A DNA stretch of 64,000 nucleotides from JAOUEA01 sp963825635 (GCA_963825635.1 CAWGTU010000001.1:1550001-1614000), one strand, 5' to 3'. Shown: positions 53,962 to 62,948, numbered from the stretch's first letter. Made by a program: numbers and translations. The notes: generated by a model not told the origin, from the sequence alone.

Positions 53962-54876
53962 CTACGGCATCGCGTCGAGATCGGCGGCATCCAGGATCCA
54001 CCCACCGGCCGCCGCGTTCATCGTCACCTGCTCGGCCGAGGTCGCACCGGCGATCACAGATGCGACTGGACCGTGGGAAAGGAGCCATCCGAACGCGAGC
54101 TCGAGCAGCGTGTGGCCGTGGTTCGCCGCGAACGTCTCGATCGCCTCGAGGCGATCGAACCGCTCCATGGTCAGCGCCTCCTGCCGCTCCCGCTCGTCGA
54201 ACCAGGTATCGAGCCTGCTGCCCTCAGGGGCAGGCGTTCCCCGCCGGTACTTCCCCGTCAGCATCCCGTTCGCCAGCGGGTAGTAGGGCAGGTACGCGAT
54301 GCCGAGGCGGCCGACCTCAGCGAGCGCATCGTCGACGTCCGCACGGTCGAGCAGGTTCAGTTCGTTCTGCACGCACGCGAACCGCGCGCCGTCGCCCGCA
54401 GCTTCGGCCACCTCTCGGAGCTGCGTCGCGGAGAAGTTCGAGCAGCCGATCTCGCGCACCTTGCCGTCGCGCACGAGCGCGTCGAGCTCGCCGAGGGTCT
54501 CCTCGATCGGGGTCTCCGGGCGAGGCTCGTGGAGCTGATAGAGGTCGATGTGATCGGTCCCGAGTCGGCGCAGGCTCGCCTCGAGGGACGTTCGCACGTA
54601 CGCGGGCGTCGCGCCTCCGACGAGGCCGGGCTCACCCTGCTTGCCGAACTTCGACGCGAGGACGACACGGTCGCGACGGCCGCGCAGGGCCCGACCGAGG
54701 AACGCTTCGCTCTCGGTGTCGCCGTAGATGTCGGCGGTGTCGAACAACGTGATGCCTGCGTCGATCGCCGCATCGACCACCTCGTGCGTGCGAGCCTCAT
54801 CGATGCGCCAGCCGAAATTGTTGCACCCGAGCCCCACCACCGAGACCTCGAGCGACCCGATCGAGCGTGTCCGCAC
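53962..54876 (-). CDS. Aldo/keto reductase
   Basis: This 304-residue AKR has LFDTADIYGDTESEAFLGRAL, VVLASKFG and DLYQLHEPRP with the catalytic Asp, Tyr, Lys and His. It is a second AKR besides the one at 4281, and is most like the general class of small NADPH-dependent aldo/keto reductases. GTG 54876 is the start, with TAGCCT 7 nt upstream. Confidence 0.88.
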   Translation of the reverse strand: MRTRSIGSLEVSVVGLGCNNFGWRIDEARTHEVVDAAIDAGITLFDTADIYGDTESEAFLGRALRGRRDRVVLASKFGKQGEPGLVGGATPAYVRTSLEASLRRLGTDHIDLYQLHEPRPETPIEETLGELDALVRDGKVREIGCSNFSATQLREVAEAAGDGARFACVQNELNLLDRADVDDALAEVGRLGIAYLPYYPLANGMLTGKYRRGTPAPEGSRLDTWFDERERQEALTMERFDRLEAIETFAANHGHTLLELAFGWLLSHGPVASVIAGATSAEQVTMNAAAGGWILDAADLDAMP

Positions 54877-54914
54877 GACGCGGAGGCTACGTCATCGCTC
54901 GGGCCGGCGACGCC

Positions 54915-55748
54915 TCATGCACGGCAGTTCGAGGATCCCGCGTCGAGCGTGTTCCCGGAGTCCGCGTCGACGAACCTCCACGCATAGGACCTGGCGTTCA
55001 GCTCGAGATGCAGCACCCCCCAGTTCGCGTTGCCGGTGATGCGCTTCTGCGATCCCGACTTGGCCGGGCCGAACGGCCTCGTTCCGATACCCCCCATTCC
55101 GACCACGAACTCTCTGATGCCGTCGGCCGCGACCTTCCCCGACGGACGCTTCCTCGCGAACCGTTCGTAGTCGTGATCGTGTCCGTTCAGGATCACGTCG
55201 ACACCGTTCGCGTACGCGGTGCGCCACCACGGGGCGACGGCCCTCTGATTCCCATGCTCACCCGAGCTCCATCTGGGGTGGTGGAAGAAGAGGAGCTCAC
55301 AGCGGCGTTCGTCCCTCTCGAGCACCGCGGCGAGACGCGCCCTCTGACGAGCGACGTGAACGTTGGAATCCAAGGAGATCACGCGCCATCTCCCGAGCAC
55401 GAAGGAGTGGACCCGGCCGGCCCGCAGGCCGAAGTAGGCCTCGTAGCCCGCTGCCCCGCTCGTCCTCCAGTCGTGGTTGCCCGGGCTGGGATGGGTGAGC
55501 GACCGGAACCTGCCCCATGTGGGGTCGTAGTACTCGGCGAACTCACTGGGCGAGCCGTTCGGGTACGCATGGTCGCCAAGGGTAAGAACGGCATCGGGAT
55601 CGAGCGTGATCACCCGATCCGATGTCTGGGTGTCGCCGAGTCCGCTTGAGGCGATGTCACCGGCGGCAACCACGTCGACCGCCCGGACGGGGTACGCCAT
55701 CGCCACCACGAAGGACACCGACGCCGCGAGCATCACGATCCTCGTCAT
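54915..55748 (-). CDS. Exported metallophosphoesterase
   Basis: This 277-residue protein begins with a signal peptide (RIVMLAASVSFVVAMAYPVRA). The phosphoesterase motifs are GDHAYPNGSPSEFAE, PSPGNHDWRT, LFFHHPRWSSG and LNGHDHDYERFA, making a two-metal site. It is most like purple-acid-phosphatase-type or alkaline-phosphatase-like enzymes and should act outside the membrane. The ATG at 55748 follows GGGAGGACGAG. Confidence 0.85.
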   Translation of the reverse strand: MTRIVMLAASVSFVVAMAYPVRAVDVVAAGDIASSGLGDTQTSDRVITLDPDAVLTLGDHAYPNGSPSEFAEYYDPTWGRFRSLTHPSPGNHDWRTSGAAGYEAYFGLRAGRVHSFVLGRWRVISLDSNVHVARQRARLAAVLERDERRCELLFFHHPRWSSGEHGNQRAVAPWWRTAYANGVDVILNGHDHDYERFARKRPSGKVAADGIREFVVGMGGIGTRPFGPAKSGSQKRITGNANWGVLHLELNARSYAWRFVDADSGNTLDAGSSNCRA

Positions 55749-55841
55749 CTCGTCCTCCCGGCTCGTCGATCTGCGGTCGATCTGCGATTGACAACGTTCC
55801 GCGCCAAGGATAGGAGGATGCACCAGCCAGAGGGAGGTCAG

Positions 55842-56249
55842 ATGCACAGGACTATCGCATCGTTGGTGGTGCTCGCGAGCCTCGTGATCGGCGCGTTCGC
55901 GTTCAGCGCGTTCGCCGAGGACCGTGGGGGCGGCCGGACCCTGGCGCAGCGGGTGACCGCGCTCGAGGCGAGCGCCGAGCGGCAGGCGAGGGCGATCGAC
56001 AGTCTGCGCGCGGAGAACCGGCAGCAGGATCGAGCGATCCAGCGGCTGCTCCGCTTCCGCACCGCGGCGAACGAGCGCATCGCGGCGCTCGAGCGGCGCA
56101 CGTCGAAACTGAGTGGGCGAGGCGTGTACTCAGGGCCGGTCGACAACGGGCAGGTCCAGCTCGGCGCCGACCCCGCCGGCTGCGCCGGCGAGGTCGCTGA
56201 GTGGAACGGGGCCGGCACCTCGCTCGGCTGCGTGCCGCCGGCTCCCTGA
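55842..56249 (+). CDS. Exported coiled-coil protein, unknown function
   Basis: This 135-residue protein has a signal peptide (HRTIASLVVLASLVIGAFAFSAFAE) and a helical coiled-coil region (LAQRVTALEASAERQARAIDSLRAENRQQDRAI). Its end carries a Cys pair (DPAGCAGEV and GCVPP). The ATG at 55842 follows GGGAGG. I recognise no family. Confidence 0.7.
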   Translation: MHRTIASLVVLASLVIGAFAFSAFAEDRGGGRTLAQRVTALEASAERQARAIDSLRAENRQQDRAIQRLLRFRTAANERIAALERRTSKLSGRGVYSGPVDNGQVQLGADPAGCAGEVAEWNGAGTSLGCVPPAP

Positions 56250-56273
56250 GCCTCGCACGAGCCCGGGCGCGAG

Positions 56274-56316
56274 GCGGGGGCGGAACGTCCCGATGTTCGC
56301 GACGTTCCGCCCCCGC
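56274..56316. terminator. Strong hairpin between convergent genes
   Basis: A perfect 16-bp inverted repeat (GCGGGGGCGGAACGTC and GACGTTCCGCCCCCGC) with an 11-nt loop lies between two convergent genes. It is the best bidirectional terminator candidate in the window, though without a T-run. Confidence 0.65.
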
Positions 56317-56342
56317 GCGGCCTTCCCTCGCAGGCGGTGGGT

Positions 56343-56867
56343 TCAGCCCTGGTTGAGGGCGTCCCCCGTGTCCATGCCGTTGCCGGTCTCCAGCAGCGTC
56401 TTGAGATCGCTGAGCACCCATGCCCAGCCACCGCCGGCGCCCATCTCTTCCAGACCGCCGGACAGCAGCGTCGCGAGCCCGGGAGCGCCTTCGAGCTCGT
56501 GGGTCAGCGTGAGCTTCGATACGCCTCCCTGGCCTTCGGCGATCTCGTAGGTCAGCTTCGTGAAGCCCTCGGACTCCATCTGCGGATCCATCACCATGCG
56601 CCACGTCTGCACGAGCCGGTGCGGCGGATCGGCCTCGAGCACCTCTCCGTCGATGGCGACGTCAGGCGCGCCGGTCGCCCGCATCTCCTCGCTCGTGTAC
56701 GCGATGTACATCCCACCGGGGCGCAGGTCGTAGTCGACGGTGCCGCCGTAGCCGTACCGCGCCGTCCATGCCGGATCGGTGATCGCCTGCCAGATGCGCT
56801 CGGGCGGAGCCTTGATGTACACGCGGTAGACCTGGGTGGTGATCGCCGTCTCGGTGCTCGTCGTCAT
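56343..56867 (-). CDS. SRPBCC (AHSA1-type) ligand-binding protein
   Basis: This 174-residue protein has the AHSA1/START fold: QVYRVYIKAPPERIWQAITDPAWTARYGY, GGMYIAYTSEE and the C-terminal helix GGWAWVLSDLKTLLETG. Members bind lipid-like ligands or assist regulators. Its ATG overlaps the upstream ArsR-type gene by four bases, so they act together. Confidence 0.88.
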   Translation of the reverse strand: MTTSTETAITTQVYRVYIKAPPERIWQAITDPAWTARYGYGGTVDYDLRPGGMYIAYTSEEMRATGAPDVAIDGEVLEADPPHRLVQTWRMVMDPQMESEGFTKLTYEIAEGQGGVSKLTLTHELEGAPGLATLLSGGLEEMGAGGGWAWVLSDLKTLLETGNGMDTGDALNQG

Positions 56868-57190
56868 GCCGTTCCCTCCCCTTCCAGCTCCTGCTTGAGC
56901 TCTGCGAGCGCCGACACCCGGCGCTCGGTGTACTTGTCGATCCACCGGTCGTGGATCAGCCGGACCGGGACCGGGTTGAGGAAGTGGAGCTTCTCCCGGC
57001 CCTGCCGGTGCGTGACCACGAGGCCCGCGTCCTCGAGCACCCGCAGATGTTTCATCACCCCGAAGCGCGTCATCTCGAGCTCGGACTCGAGCTGCGTCAG
57101 CGTGCGGCCGTCACGCTCGTACAGCAGGTCGAGCAGGAAGCGTCGCGTCGGGTCGGCGAGTGCCTTGAACACACGGTCGTCGTCGTTCAC
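56864..57190 (-). CDS. ArsR-family transcriptional regulator
   Basis: This 108-residue winged-helix protein has DDRVFKALADPTRRFLLDLLYERDGRTLTQLESELEM and FGVMKHLRVLEDAGLVVTHRQGREKLHFLN. Metal-binding cysteines are not evident, so it senses something else, probably with the SRPBCC protein. The GTG at 57190 was chosen over the GTG at 57220 because the latter lies inside the operator palindrome. Confidence 0.88.
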   Translation of the reverse strand: MNDDDRVFKALADPTRRFLLDLLYERDGRTLTQLESELEMTRFGVMKHLRVLEDAGLVVTHRQGREKLHFLNPVPVRLIHDRWIDKYTERRVSALAELKQELEGEGTA

Positions 57191-57197
57191 GTCCGCG

Positions 57198-57227
57198 ACG
57201 ATAGGTGACCCTATGGTCACATGTCAA
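57198..57227 (-). promoter_or_regulatory. Promoter with operator in its spacer (ArsR-type gene)
   Basis: On the minus strand TTGACA (57227-57222) and TATCGT (57203-57198) are 18 nt apart. The palindrome GTGACC-ATAG-GGTCAC (57220-57205) fills the spacer. The -10 ends 7 nt before the GTG start codon. Autorepression with a leaderless mRNA is the simplest reading. Confidence 0.65.
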
Positions 57228-57310
57228 GTCGAGGGAAAACGATGCCTTCTCCAGGAGCGTGAAACGCCAGGCAGAAACCCCGGACCGGGCGACCGGGTTG
57301 GGGAATGAGC

Positions 57311-57688
57311 CTAGGGTTGCTGCCAGGTCACCGATCGAACGTGGATGTAGCAGCCGAACGGCACCTCGATGCGCATCGTCCGGATCGGGCCCATCCAGCG
57401 GTATGAGGCGCAGCCCTTCGCATCACGAAGGTCGGCAGAGACCGTCGCCGGCCCGATAACGCCGCCGACGTCCTTCAGGAACCGGTAGCGGATGAACGCC
57501 GACCCGGTCGCGCCGACCGACGCCACGCACTTCACGTGGAGCTCGGTGCCGTTCTCCGGGAACACCTCGCAGCCGCCCGGGTTCCGTACCCCCGAGTAGT
57601 CGGCCCCGTCGCGCGTGATCGGTCCCGCGGCGAGTGCCGGCGTCGCGATCGCGGCGACGAGCGCCAGGACCAGAAGCGTTCGCTTCAT
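57311..57688 (-). CDS. Small exported protein, unknown function
   Basis: This 125-residue protein has a signal peptide (KRTLLVLALVAAIATPALAAG) and a compact domain with four cysteines (GGCEVFPENG, VKCVASVG, GCASYRW and FGCYIHVRS) that may form two disulfides. GGAGGAGGAG lies before the ATG at 57688. I recognise no family. Confidence 0.7.
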   Translation of the reverse strand: MKRTLLVLALVAAIATPALAAGPITRDGADYSGVRNPGGCEVFPENGTELHVKCVASVGATGSAFIRYRFLKDVGGVIGPATVSADLRDAKGCASYRWMGPIRTMRIEVPFGCYIHVRSVTWQQP

Positions 57689-57876
57689 CGCTCTCCTCCT
57701 CCTGATTCGTTGGTCGATCCCTGACCGTCGAACCGAAGGGTGAGGCCCGTGGGTGCGAGCCTGAGGAAGTCGATGGGAACGTGCCAGACCCATCGTCACC
57801 CGGTTCTCGTCCGCATCCACCCTAGCGGTTCTCGACGATCGACGGGACCCTCGGCATCGGTGGCGGGCCCACGAGC

Positions 57877-59031
57877 TCAGCCCGTGTCGGGGAACCGTTC
57901 ATGATCGGCGTCGGTCGGATCGCGCTCCGGCCCGCCTCGGTATCGCGACCCGTCCGCCCGGAACCAGCGGACCCTCCCGTCGGGCGCACGTGCGACGCTC
58001 CATCCGTGCTCGTGCACCAGCCGATGGTGGAACCCGCAGATGAGCAGCAGGTTGTCGAGGTCGGTGGATCCTCCCCGCGACCACCACACGATATGATGTG
58101 CGTTCGCGAACGCGGTCGATCCGCACCCGGGGAATCGGCATCCCCTGTCGCGATGCCGCAGCTGACGCATCATCGAGGGCGACGGCTCCCTCCTCGTGCG
58201 ACCGAACGAGACCGCGTCGCCCGCGTCGTTCTCCGCGACGACCTGCACGCGGGCGTCACACGCGAGGCGCTGAAGGGCCTCGGGCGGCATCACCGCCCCG
58301 TGCTCGGTCTCGACGTTGCGTCGGCCGGCCAACGCCTCGATCGAGGCATGCACGACGAGGGTCGCACGATCGGCGTCCGCATCTGCGGCGATGCGCTGCG
58401 AGCACAGGGCCAGCAGCGCGTCGGCGCGTCGGGCTTCGATGAAGGCCCCGTCGTGCTCGGCAGGCATGACCGGGATCTGATCGACGACCCGCTGGAGCGC
58501 CTTCGCCACCACCGCACCTTGCGCCGACGGCATGCGGGCCTCGAGGCCGAACCGACGCCCACCGTCCTCGTACCAGTAGCGCAGTGAACGATCCCGCTCG
58601 AACCCTGCCGTCTCGTCGTGCGCAGCCCTGACCTCGAGGTCGGCGCGCCGCCGGATCGTGGCACACGTGACGTCACCGGCCCACTCGACGAGCTCGGCCT
58701 CGGTCTGGGGCGTCGCGAACCGGCTCAGCTCGACCACCTTGTCGATGCCGAGTACTCCCGCCTCGAACGCCGCCGCGATGACAGGCAGGTCGTGGAGTGC
58801 GGTCGCCGACCTGATGACACGATCGGCCTTCCACCAGGACATGCCGTAGCGGATCGACAACCAGTGCGCCAGGTCTCGGGCGCCGGAGTCACGCCACACC
58901 CCTCGCCGGTCGACCTCGGCGATCACGCCGAAGAGCGCCACCTGAGCCGCAGCGATGTGCCGGTTCAACGCATCGGCGACGCCGATCAGCCCGTCATCGT
59001 CGAGATCGGCACTCGCGAAGGACCCGTACAT
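57877..59031 (-). CDS. DUF222 / HNH endonuclease-motif protein
   Basis: This 384-residue protein has an N-terminal DUF222 region (DALNRHIAAAQVALFGVIAEVDRRGVW...) and a C-terminal HNH nuclease motif CRFPGCGSTAFANAHHIVWWSRGGSTDLDNLLLICGFHHRLVH. It belongs to the actinobacterial 13E12/REP-type protein group, often present in many copies. The function is unproven. TAGGCT lies 7 nt before the ATG. Confidence 0.9.
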   Translation of the reverse strand: MYGSFASADLDDDGLIGVADALNRHIAAAQVALFGVIAEVDRRGVWRDSGARDLAHWLSIRYGMSWWKADRVIRSATALHDLPVIAAAFEAGVLGIDKVVELSRFATPQTEAELVEWAGDVTCATIRRRADLEVRAAHDETAGFERDRSLRYWYEDGGRRFGLEARMPSAQGAVVAKALQRVVDQIPVMPAEHDGAFIEARRADALLALCSQRIAADADADRATLVVHASIEALAGRRNVETEHGAVMPPEALQRLACDARVQVVAENDAGDAVSFGRTRREPSPSMMRQLRHRDRGCRFPGCGSTAFANAHHIVWWSRGGSTDLDNLLLICGFHHRLVHEHGWSVARAPDGRVRWFRADGSRYRGGPERDPTDADHERFPDTG

Positions 59032-59136
59032 AGGTTCGAGCCTAGGGGGACGCCGACGTCCTAACTGTGACGGCCGTCACAACCAGCCCATCTCGGTCGA
59101 CGACCTTCGACACGGATCGTGCTCCTCCCCACCTCC

Positions 59137-60159
59137 CTATCGGGCAGGTAGCTCCGGCGGATCGTCCTCAAGCAGGTCGATCTTCGTGGAGCGCTCGAAC
59201 GCCCGGATCCCGCGGAGCACGATGTCGACCGATCCCACCGGGTCGATGCCGACGGCCGTCTCGGCGGCGAGCACGAGACCGTGCACCCCGTCGAGGAGCG
59301 TGTTCGCGATGTCGTTCGACTCGGCGATCGTCGGCACCCTGCCCGTGACCATCGACTCGAGCAGGTTCGTCGCGACGTACACCCGCCGGTTCCAGCGGTT
59401 CGCGTGGCGGATGATCGTCTTCTGGACGTACGGGACGAGCTCGAACGGCACCTCTCGCGAGAGGTCGCCGCGGTCGATCAGGACCGCGTCGGCAGCGTCG
59501 ATGATCGCGTCCATGTTCTTCACGCCCGCACGGCTCTCGATCTTGGCGATGATGTTGGACCCCTGAGGCGCCAGCGAGCGGATCAGGGCGACGTCGTCGG
59601 CGTCGGCCGCGAACGACAGCGCGTAGTCCGCGATGCCACGCCTCGCGCCGAGCTCGATCGCCGCGATGTCCTTCTGGGAGAGGGCCGGCAGGTCCGGTGG
59701 CGGATCGACCGTCACACCCTTGTTGGAGCGCATACGCCCGGCGTTCGTGACGATCGCCCGGGCGCGGCGTTCGAACACGTCGGCGACCTGCAGGGCGGCC
59801 CCGTCGAAGTCGACCTCCAGCACGCTGCCGATCTCCAACGCATCGAAGAGCGTGTCCGGCCACAGCGTCACCGAGGACGCGCTGCCCACGACCGGTTCGG
59901 CCGTGAGCTCGATCTCGCTGCCCTCGACGAGCTCGACGCCGTCGGCGACCTCGCCACACCTGACCTGGGCGCCCTCGGTGTCGAGGCAGACCGGCGTGGA
60001 GGAACATCCTTGGACCAGCGCGATCGAGGGTTCGACCCCTTCGAGCGGCGTGTGCGAGAGATTGATTCGGAACAGATCAACGTTCCGAGCGTCGAGCTCA
60101 CGGATGATCTCGGGATCCATCGATGCGGGACCGAGCGTGCAGAGGAGCTGGATCTTCAG
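59137..60159 (-). CDS. Pyruvate kinase-like protein lacking the C-terminal domain
   Basis: This protein has about 340 residues, against about 470 for a full pyruvate kinase. The barrel and B-domain features are present: RINLSH, GRMRSNKGV, IIAKIESRAGV with the lysine, AVLIDRGDLSRE (for MVARGDLG), YVATNLLESMVTGRVPTIAE. The regulatory C-domain is missing. The ATG at 60120 would cut off KIQLLCTLGPAS, the standard N-terminus. A CTG at 60159 with GGAGG 5 nt upstream restores it and is the only in-frame candidate. The activity is uncertain. Confidence 0.7.
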   Translation of the reverse strand: MKIQLLCTLGPASMDPEIIRELDARNVDLFRINLSHTPLEGVEPSIALVQGCSSTPVCLDTEGAQVRCGEVADGVELVEGSEIELTAEPVVGSASSVTLWPDTLFDALEIGSVLEVDFDGAALQVADVFERRARAIVTNAGRMRSNKGVTVDPPPDLPALSQKDIAAIELGARRGIADYALSFAADADDVALIRSLAPQGSNIIAKIESRAGVKNMDAIIDAADAVLIDRGDLSREVPFELVPYVQKTIIRHANRWNRRVYVATNLLESMVTGRVPTIAESNDIANTLLDGVHGLVLAAETAVGIDPVGSVDIVLRGIRAFERSTKIDLLEDDPPELPAR

Positions 60160-60257
60160 AGCGGCCTCCGGGGGTGTCGGGCCCCATCACGATATCCGGC
60201 CCAACCAGCCACGCCCTGCCACTCGGTCGACGCCTTTCACACGGGCGAACCGATCGG

Positions 60258-60617
60258 TCAGGATGCCTCGCTCGCTCGAGCCTTGATCGCGGTGCGGGCG
60301 ACCATGAGCGCCGCGACCGCGACGACCGCCGCTCCGATGATGACCTTGTTCGGATCGACGGCGGGCCGCCAATCGACCTCGTCGCCATGGATCACGTAGG
60401 CACCCGCGGGCCGGGCATGTAGCCCGAAGCCACTTCCGCTGCCCTTGCCTTCTCCTTCAGGGCCCTCGCCGTTCCCGCCGCCGGCCGCGCCCTGCACCCG
60501 AGCCGCGGGGATGACCGTGACCCCGTTCTTCTCGTACGGGTCGCCGAACACCCGCTTGACGGTCAACGCGTCCTTCGCCTGCTCGATCGTCTCGAGCACA
60601 TCGGACTTCGCGTCCAT
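60258..60617 (-). CDS. GerW/YtfJ-family protein
   Basis: This 119-residue protein has VFGDPYEKNGVTVIPAARVQG, a glycine-rich stretch, and GFGLHARPAGAYVIHGDEVDWRPAVDPNKV, matching GerW (spore protein YtfJ) family layout. A membrane helix ends it (VIIGAAVVAVAALMVA). In this family the role is established only in spore-formers; non-sporulating actinobacteria also carry it. The ATG at 60617 was chosen as MDAKSDVLETIEQ. Confidence 0.8.
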   Translation of the reverse strand: MDAKSDVLETIEQAKDALTVKRVFGDPYEKNGVTVIPAARVQGAAGGGNGEGPEGEGKGSGSGFGLHARPAGAYVIHGDEVDWRPAVDPNKVIIGAAVVAVAALMVARTAIKARASEAS

Positions 60618-60914
60618 GAGACGCCTCCTCCCTCGGTGACCACTCAAGGCCCACCGTCCCTGGCTCGATCCCGGAGCACCTTCATTCGCGGGATCGGCGG
60701 TTCTCTCTCAACCATCGTGGCAAGGACCTGAGGCCGTGAGGGCGCGGTTCGGCCCGGCGGTTCCGGGCCCCTGAGGCACAGGACCGTCGTCTGCCGCGGG
60801 TGTGAGCGACTTCACACCGCCGCCGTGAGGTCGCACACCGACACGTTCCGCGTCGCTGCCTACCGTCGTCACGAGAGCTGCGAACGACGCAGCGACCGAC
60901 CGGAAGGAGGAGTC
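60618..60914. other. Intergenic region, nothing recognised
   Basis: This divergent interval of about 300 nt between the GerW-like and membrane-protein genes shows no coding sequence that I can support. It should hold promoters for both sides. Confidence 0.4.
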
Positions 60915-61328
60915 ATGGAGGCATCCAGGACTCACCAGGTGACCCACGGACAGTCGCTTTGGTCGTGGGTGTTGATCGGCGCCGTCGGACTGACCCTGGC
61001 CGCGGCGATCGTGCTTGCCGTGCAGGCGAACAGCGGCGGTGAGTACGTCACCGTGCGAGCGCCAGCGACGGCGGAAGCGCAGGCTCCGGCATCGGCGGGT
61101 GAGACCTTCAACGACGACGTGCTGCACGGACGCGGACTGGTCGACGTCAAGGTCGGCGCGACGACGTTCACCGCACCGGCGACCGCCATCCGCGAGGGCG
61201 GCGTCTACGCCGGAGCCACCCCGATCGGAACAGCGGATAGCTTCATGCTGGCGCGCGAGGGTTACGAGATGCAGGAGACAACGGTGACCCCGCGTCGCGG
61301 CCTCTGCGCCACGAAGCAGGGTTGTTGA
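60915..61328 (+). CDS. Small single-pass membrane protein, unknown function
   Basis: This 137-residue protein has one membrane helix (about 18-40, WVLIGAVGLTLAAAIVLAVQ) and an extracellular tail with FNDDVLHGRGLVDVKVGATTFTAPATAIREGG. GGAGGAG precedes the ATG at 60915. Two cysteines are near its end. Confidence 0.7.
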   Translation: MEASRTHQVTHGQSLWSWVLIGAVGLTLAAAIVLAVQANSGGEYVTVRAPATAEAQAPASAGETFNDDVLHGRGLVDVKVGATTFTAPATAIREGGVYAGATPIGTADSFMLAREGYEMQETTVTPRRGLCATKQGC

Positions 61329-61490
61329 TTCCCCGCGCCCGATGACGGTGGATCGGGAAGCTCCGATCCACCGTCGGGGTGCGCCTCGGATGCGTCACTC
61401 GCCGTCAGCATCGACTCCTGCAGAGATCCGTTCCTGCCCGTTCGCGTTCCCCCGCGGCGGGTCGAGGACTAGCCTGTCTCAGGAGGAGCG

Positions 61491-62933
61491 ATGCTCGAAG
61501 TCCCTGAGATCCGATACGCGAAGGTGGGGCGGGCCCACGTCGCCTACCAGGTCGTCGGTGAAGGCCCCGTCGATCTCCTGCTCGCGCCCGGTTTCATCTC
61601 GCACCTCGACCTCCAGTGGACCATGCCAACGTTCGCCTCGTTCATCGAGCAGCTGGCATCGTTCGCCCGCGTGATCCTCTTCGACAAGCGAGGGACCGGG
61701 CTCTCCGATCCCTCGCCCGATGCGGCTCGATTCGATCAGCGGGTGGAGGACATCGAGGCGGTGATGGACGCCGCGGGATCGGGTCAGGCGGTGCTGTTCG
61801 GCATGTCGGAGGGCGGACCCCTCGCCACCCTCTTCGCGGCGACGCACCCGAACCGAGCGTCGAAGCTCGTCCTGTACGGCACGTTCGCGAGCGGCTCAAC
61901 CCTTGACCGTGGGCTGCTCGGTCGCTTCGAGAACGCCGTGGATCACTGGGGAACGGGACTCACCGCCGAGGTGTTCATGTCACCGGAGTCCCAACGCATG
62001 CTCGCCCGGAGCTATTTCGGACTGTTCGAGCGGGCATCGTGCAGTCCCGGGATGGCCAGGGCGCTGCTCGCGAGCATCGAAGCCGTCGACGTGCGTCCGG
62101 TGCTTCCTGCCCTTCAGGTGCCGACCTTGCTGCTCCATCGACGGGACGACCCGTTCGCTGCATCGCTGTGGACGGACGAGATCCACGCACTGGCACCGGA
62201 TGCCGAGCGCATCGAGCTGGATGGGGACGATCACCTCCCTTGGCTCGGGGATTCCGGAGCCGTCGCGGCGGCGGTGGGCACGTTCGTCAACGGCGAGGCG
62301 GAGCCGCGGCGGCCGGCGCGCACGGTCGCGAGCCTGCTGTTCACCGACATCGTCGACTCGACCCGCCACGCGGTGACGATGGGCGATGCCGCGTGGACGC
62401 GGCTGCTCGCGGAGCACAACCAGGTGGTGCGAACCGCGATCGAGAGGCAGCGTGGCCGAGAGGTGAAGACGCTCGGCGACGGCTTCCTCGGTATGTTCAC
62501 GACGCCGGGGCGTGCCGTCCGGTGTGCGGGCGACATCGTCAGGAACGTTCACCCTCTCGGCATATCGATCCGCGCCGGGGTCCACACCGGCGAGATCGAG
62601 GTCGTCGACGTCAACGACATCGCCGGCATCACGGTCCACATCGCCGCGAGGATCGGCGCCCAGGCCGGGCCCGACGAGGTCCTCGTGTCCGGTGACGCCC
62701 GTGATCTGGCCGTCGATCAGTCGCTCTCGTTCCGGTCGGTCGGTTCGATCAGCCTGAAAGGCATGCCGAAGCCCATCTCCGTCAGTGCACTCCAGGATGC
62801 CCCCGGTGACGCCGACCTCGCGGCGAACCGGCCTCAGCGCTGGGCTGACCGCATCACTATCGGGGCTCTGCGCTCGGCCGCGGCCTTCCGCCGTTCCCTG
62901 GGACGCCGATCGAGCACGTCCCCGATCGCCTGA
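61491..62933 (+). CDS. Alpha/beta hydrolase fused to a class III cyclase domain
   Basis: This protein has 480 residues. The N-terminal half (about 15-265) is an alpha/beta hydrolase with nucleophile Ser in LFGMSEGGPLAT and a late DGDDHLPW. The C-terminal half (about 280-440) is a nucleotidyl cyclase: FTDIVDSTRHAV and KTLGDGFLGMF hold the two metal aspartates and a purine-site lysine. The usual Asn of the NxxAR motif is His (VHIAARI). It may make cAMP. ATG 61491 follows GGAGGAG. Confidence 0.88.
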   Translation: MLEVPEIRYAKVGRAHVAYQVVGEGPVDLLLAPGFISHLDLQWTMPTFASFIEQLASFARVILFDKRGTGLSDPSPDAARFDQRVEDIEAVMDAAGSGQAVLFGMSEGGPLATLFAATHPNRASKLVLYGTFASGSTLDRGLLGRFENAVDHWGTGLTAEVFMSPESQRMLARSYFGLFERASCSPGMARALLASIEAVDVRPVLPALQVPTLLLHRRDDPFAASLWTDEIHALAPDAERIELDGDDHLPWLGDSGAVAAAVGTFVNGEAEPRRPARTVASLLFTDIVDSTRHAVTMGDAAWTRLLAEHNQVVRTAIERQRGREVKTLGDGFLGMFTTPGRAVRCAGDIVRNVHPLGISIRAGVHTGEIEVVDVNDIAGITVHIAARIGAQAGPDEVLVSGDARDLAVDQSLSFRSVGSISLKGMPKPISVSALQDAPGDADLAANRPQRWADRITIGALRSAAAFRRSLGRRSSTSPIA

Positions 62934-62948
62934 GATCGTCGGCCCGCT

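Noticed and set aside
57877..59031. The DUF222/HNH gene as an active homing element or intron
   Set aside because: It is a whole, stand-alone gene with its own promoter box and no flanking repeats; mobility cannot be supported.
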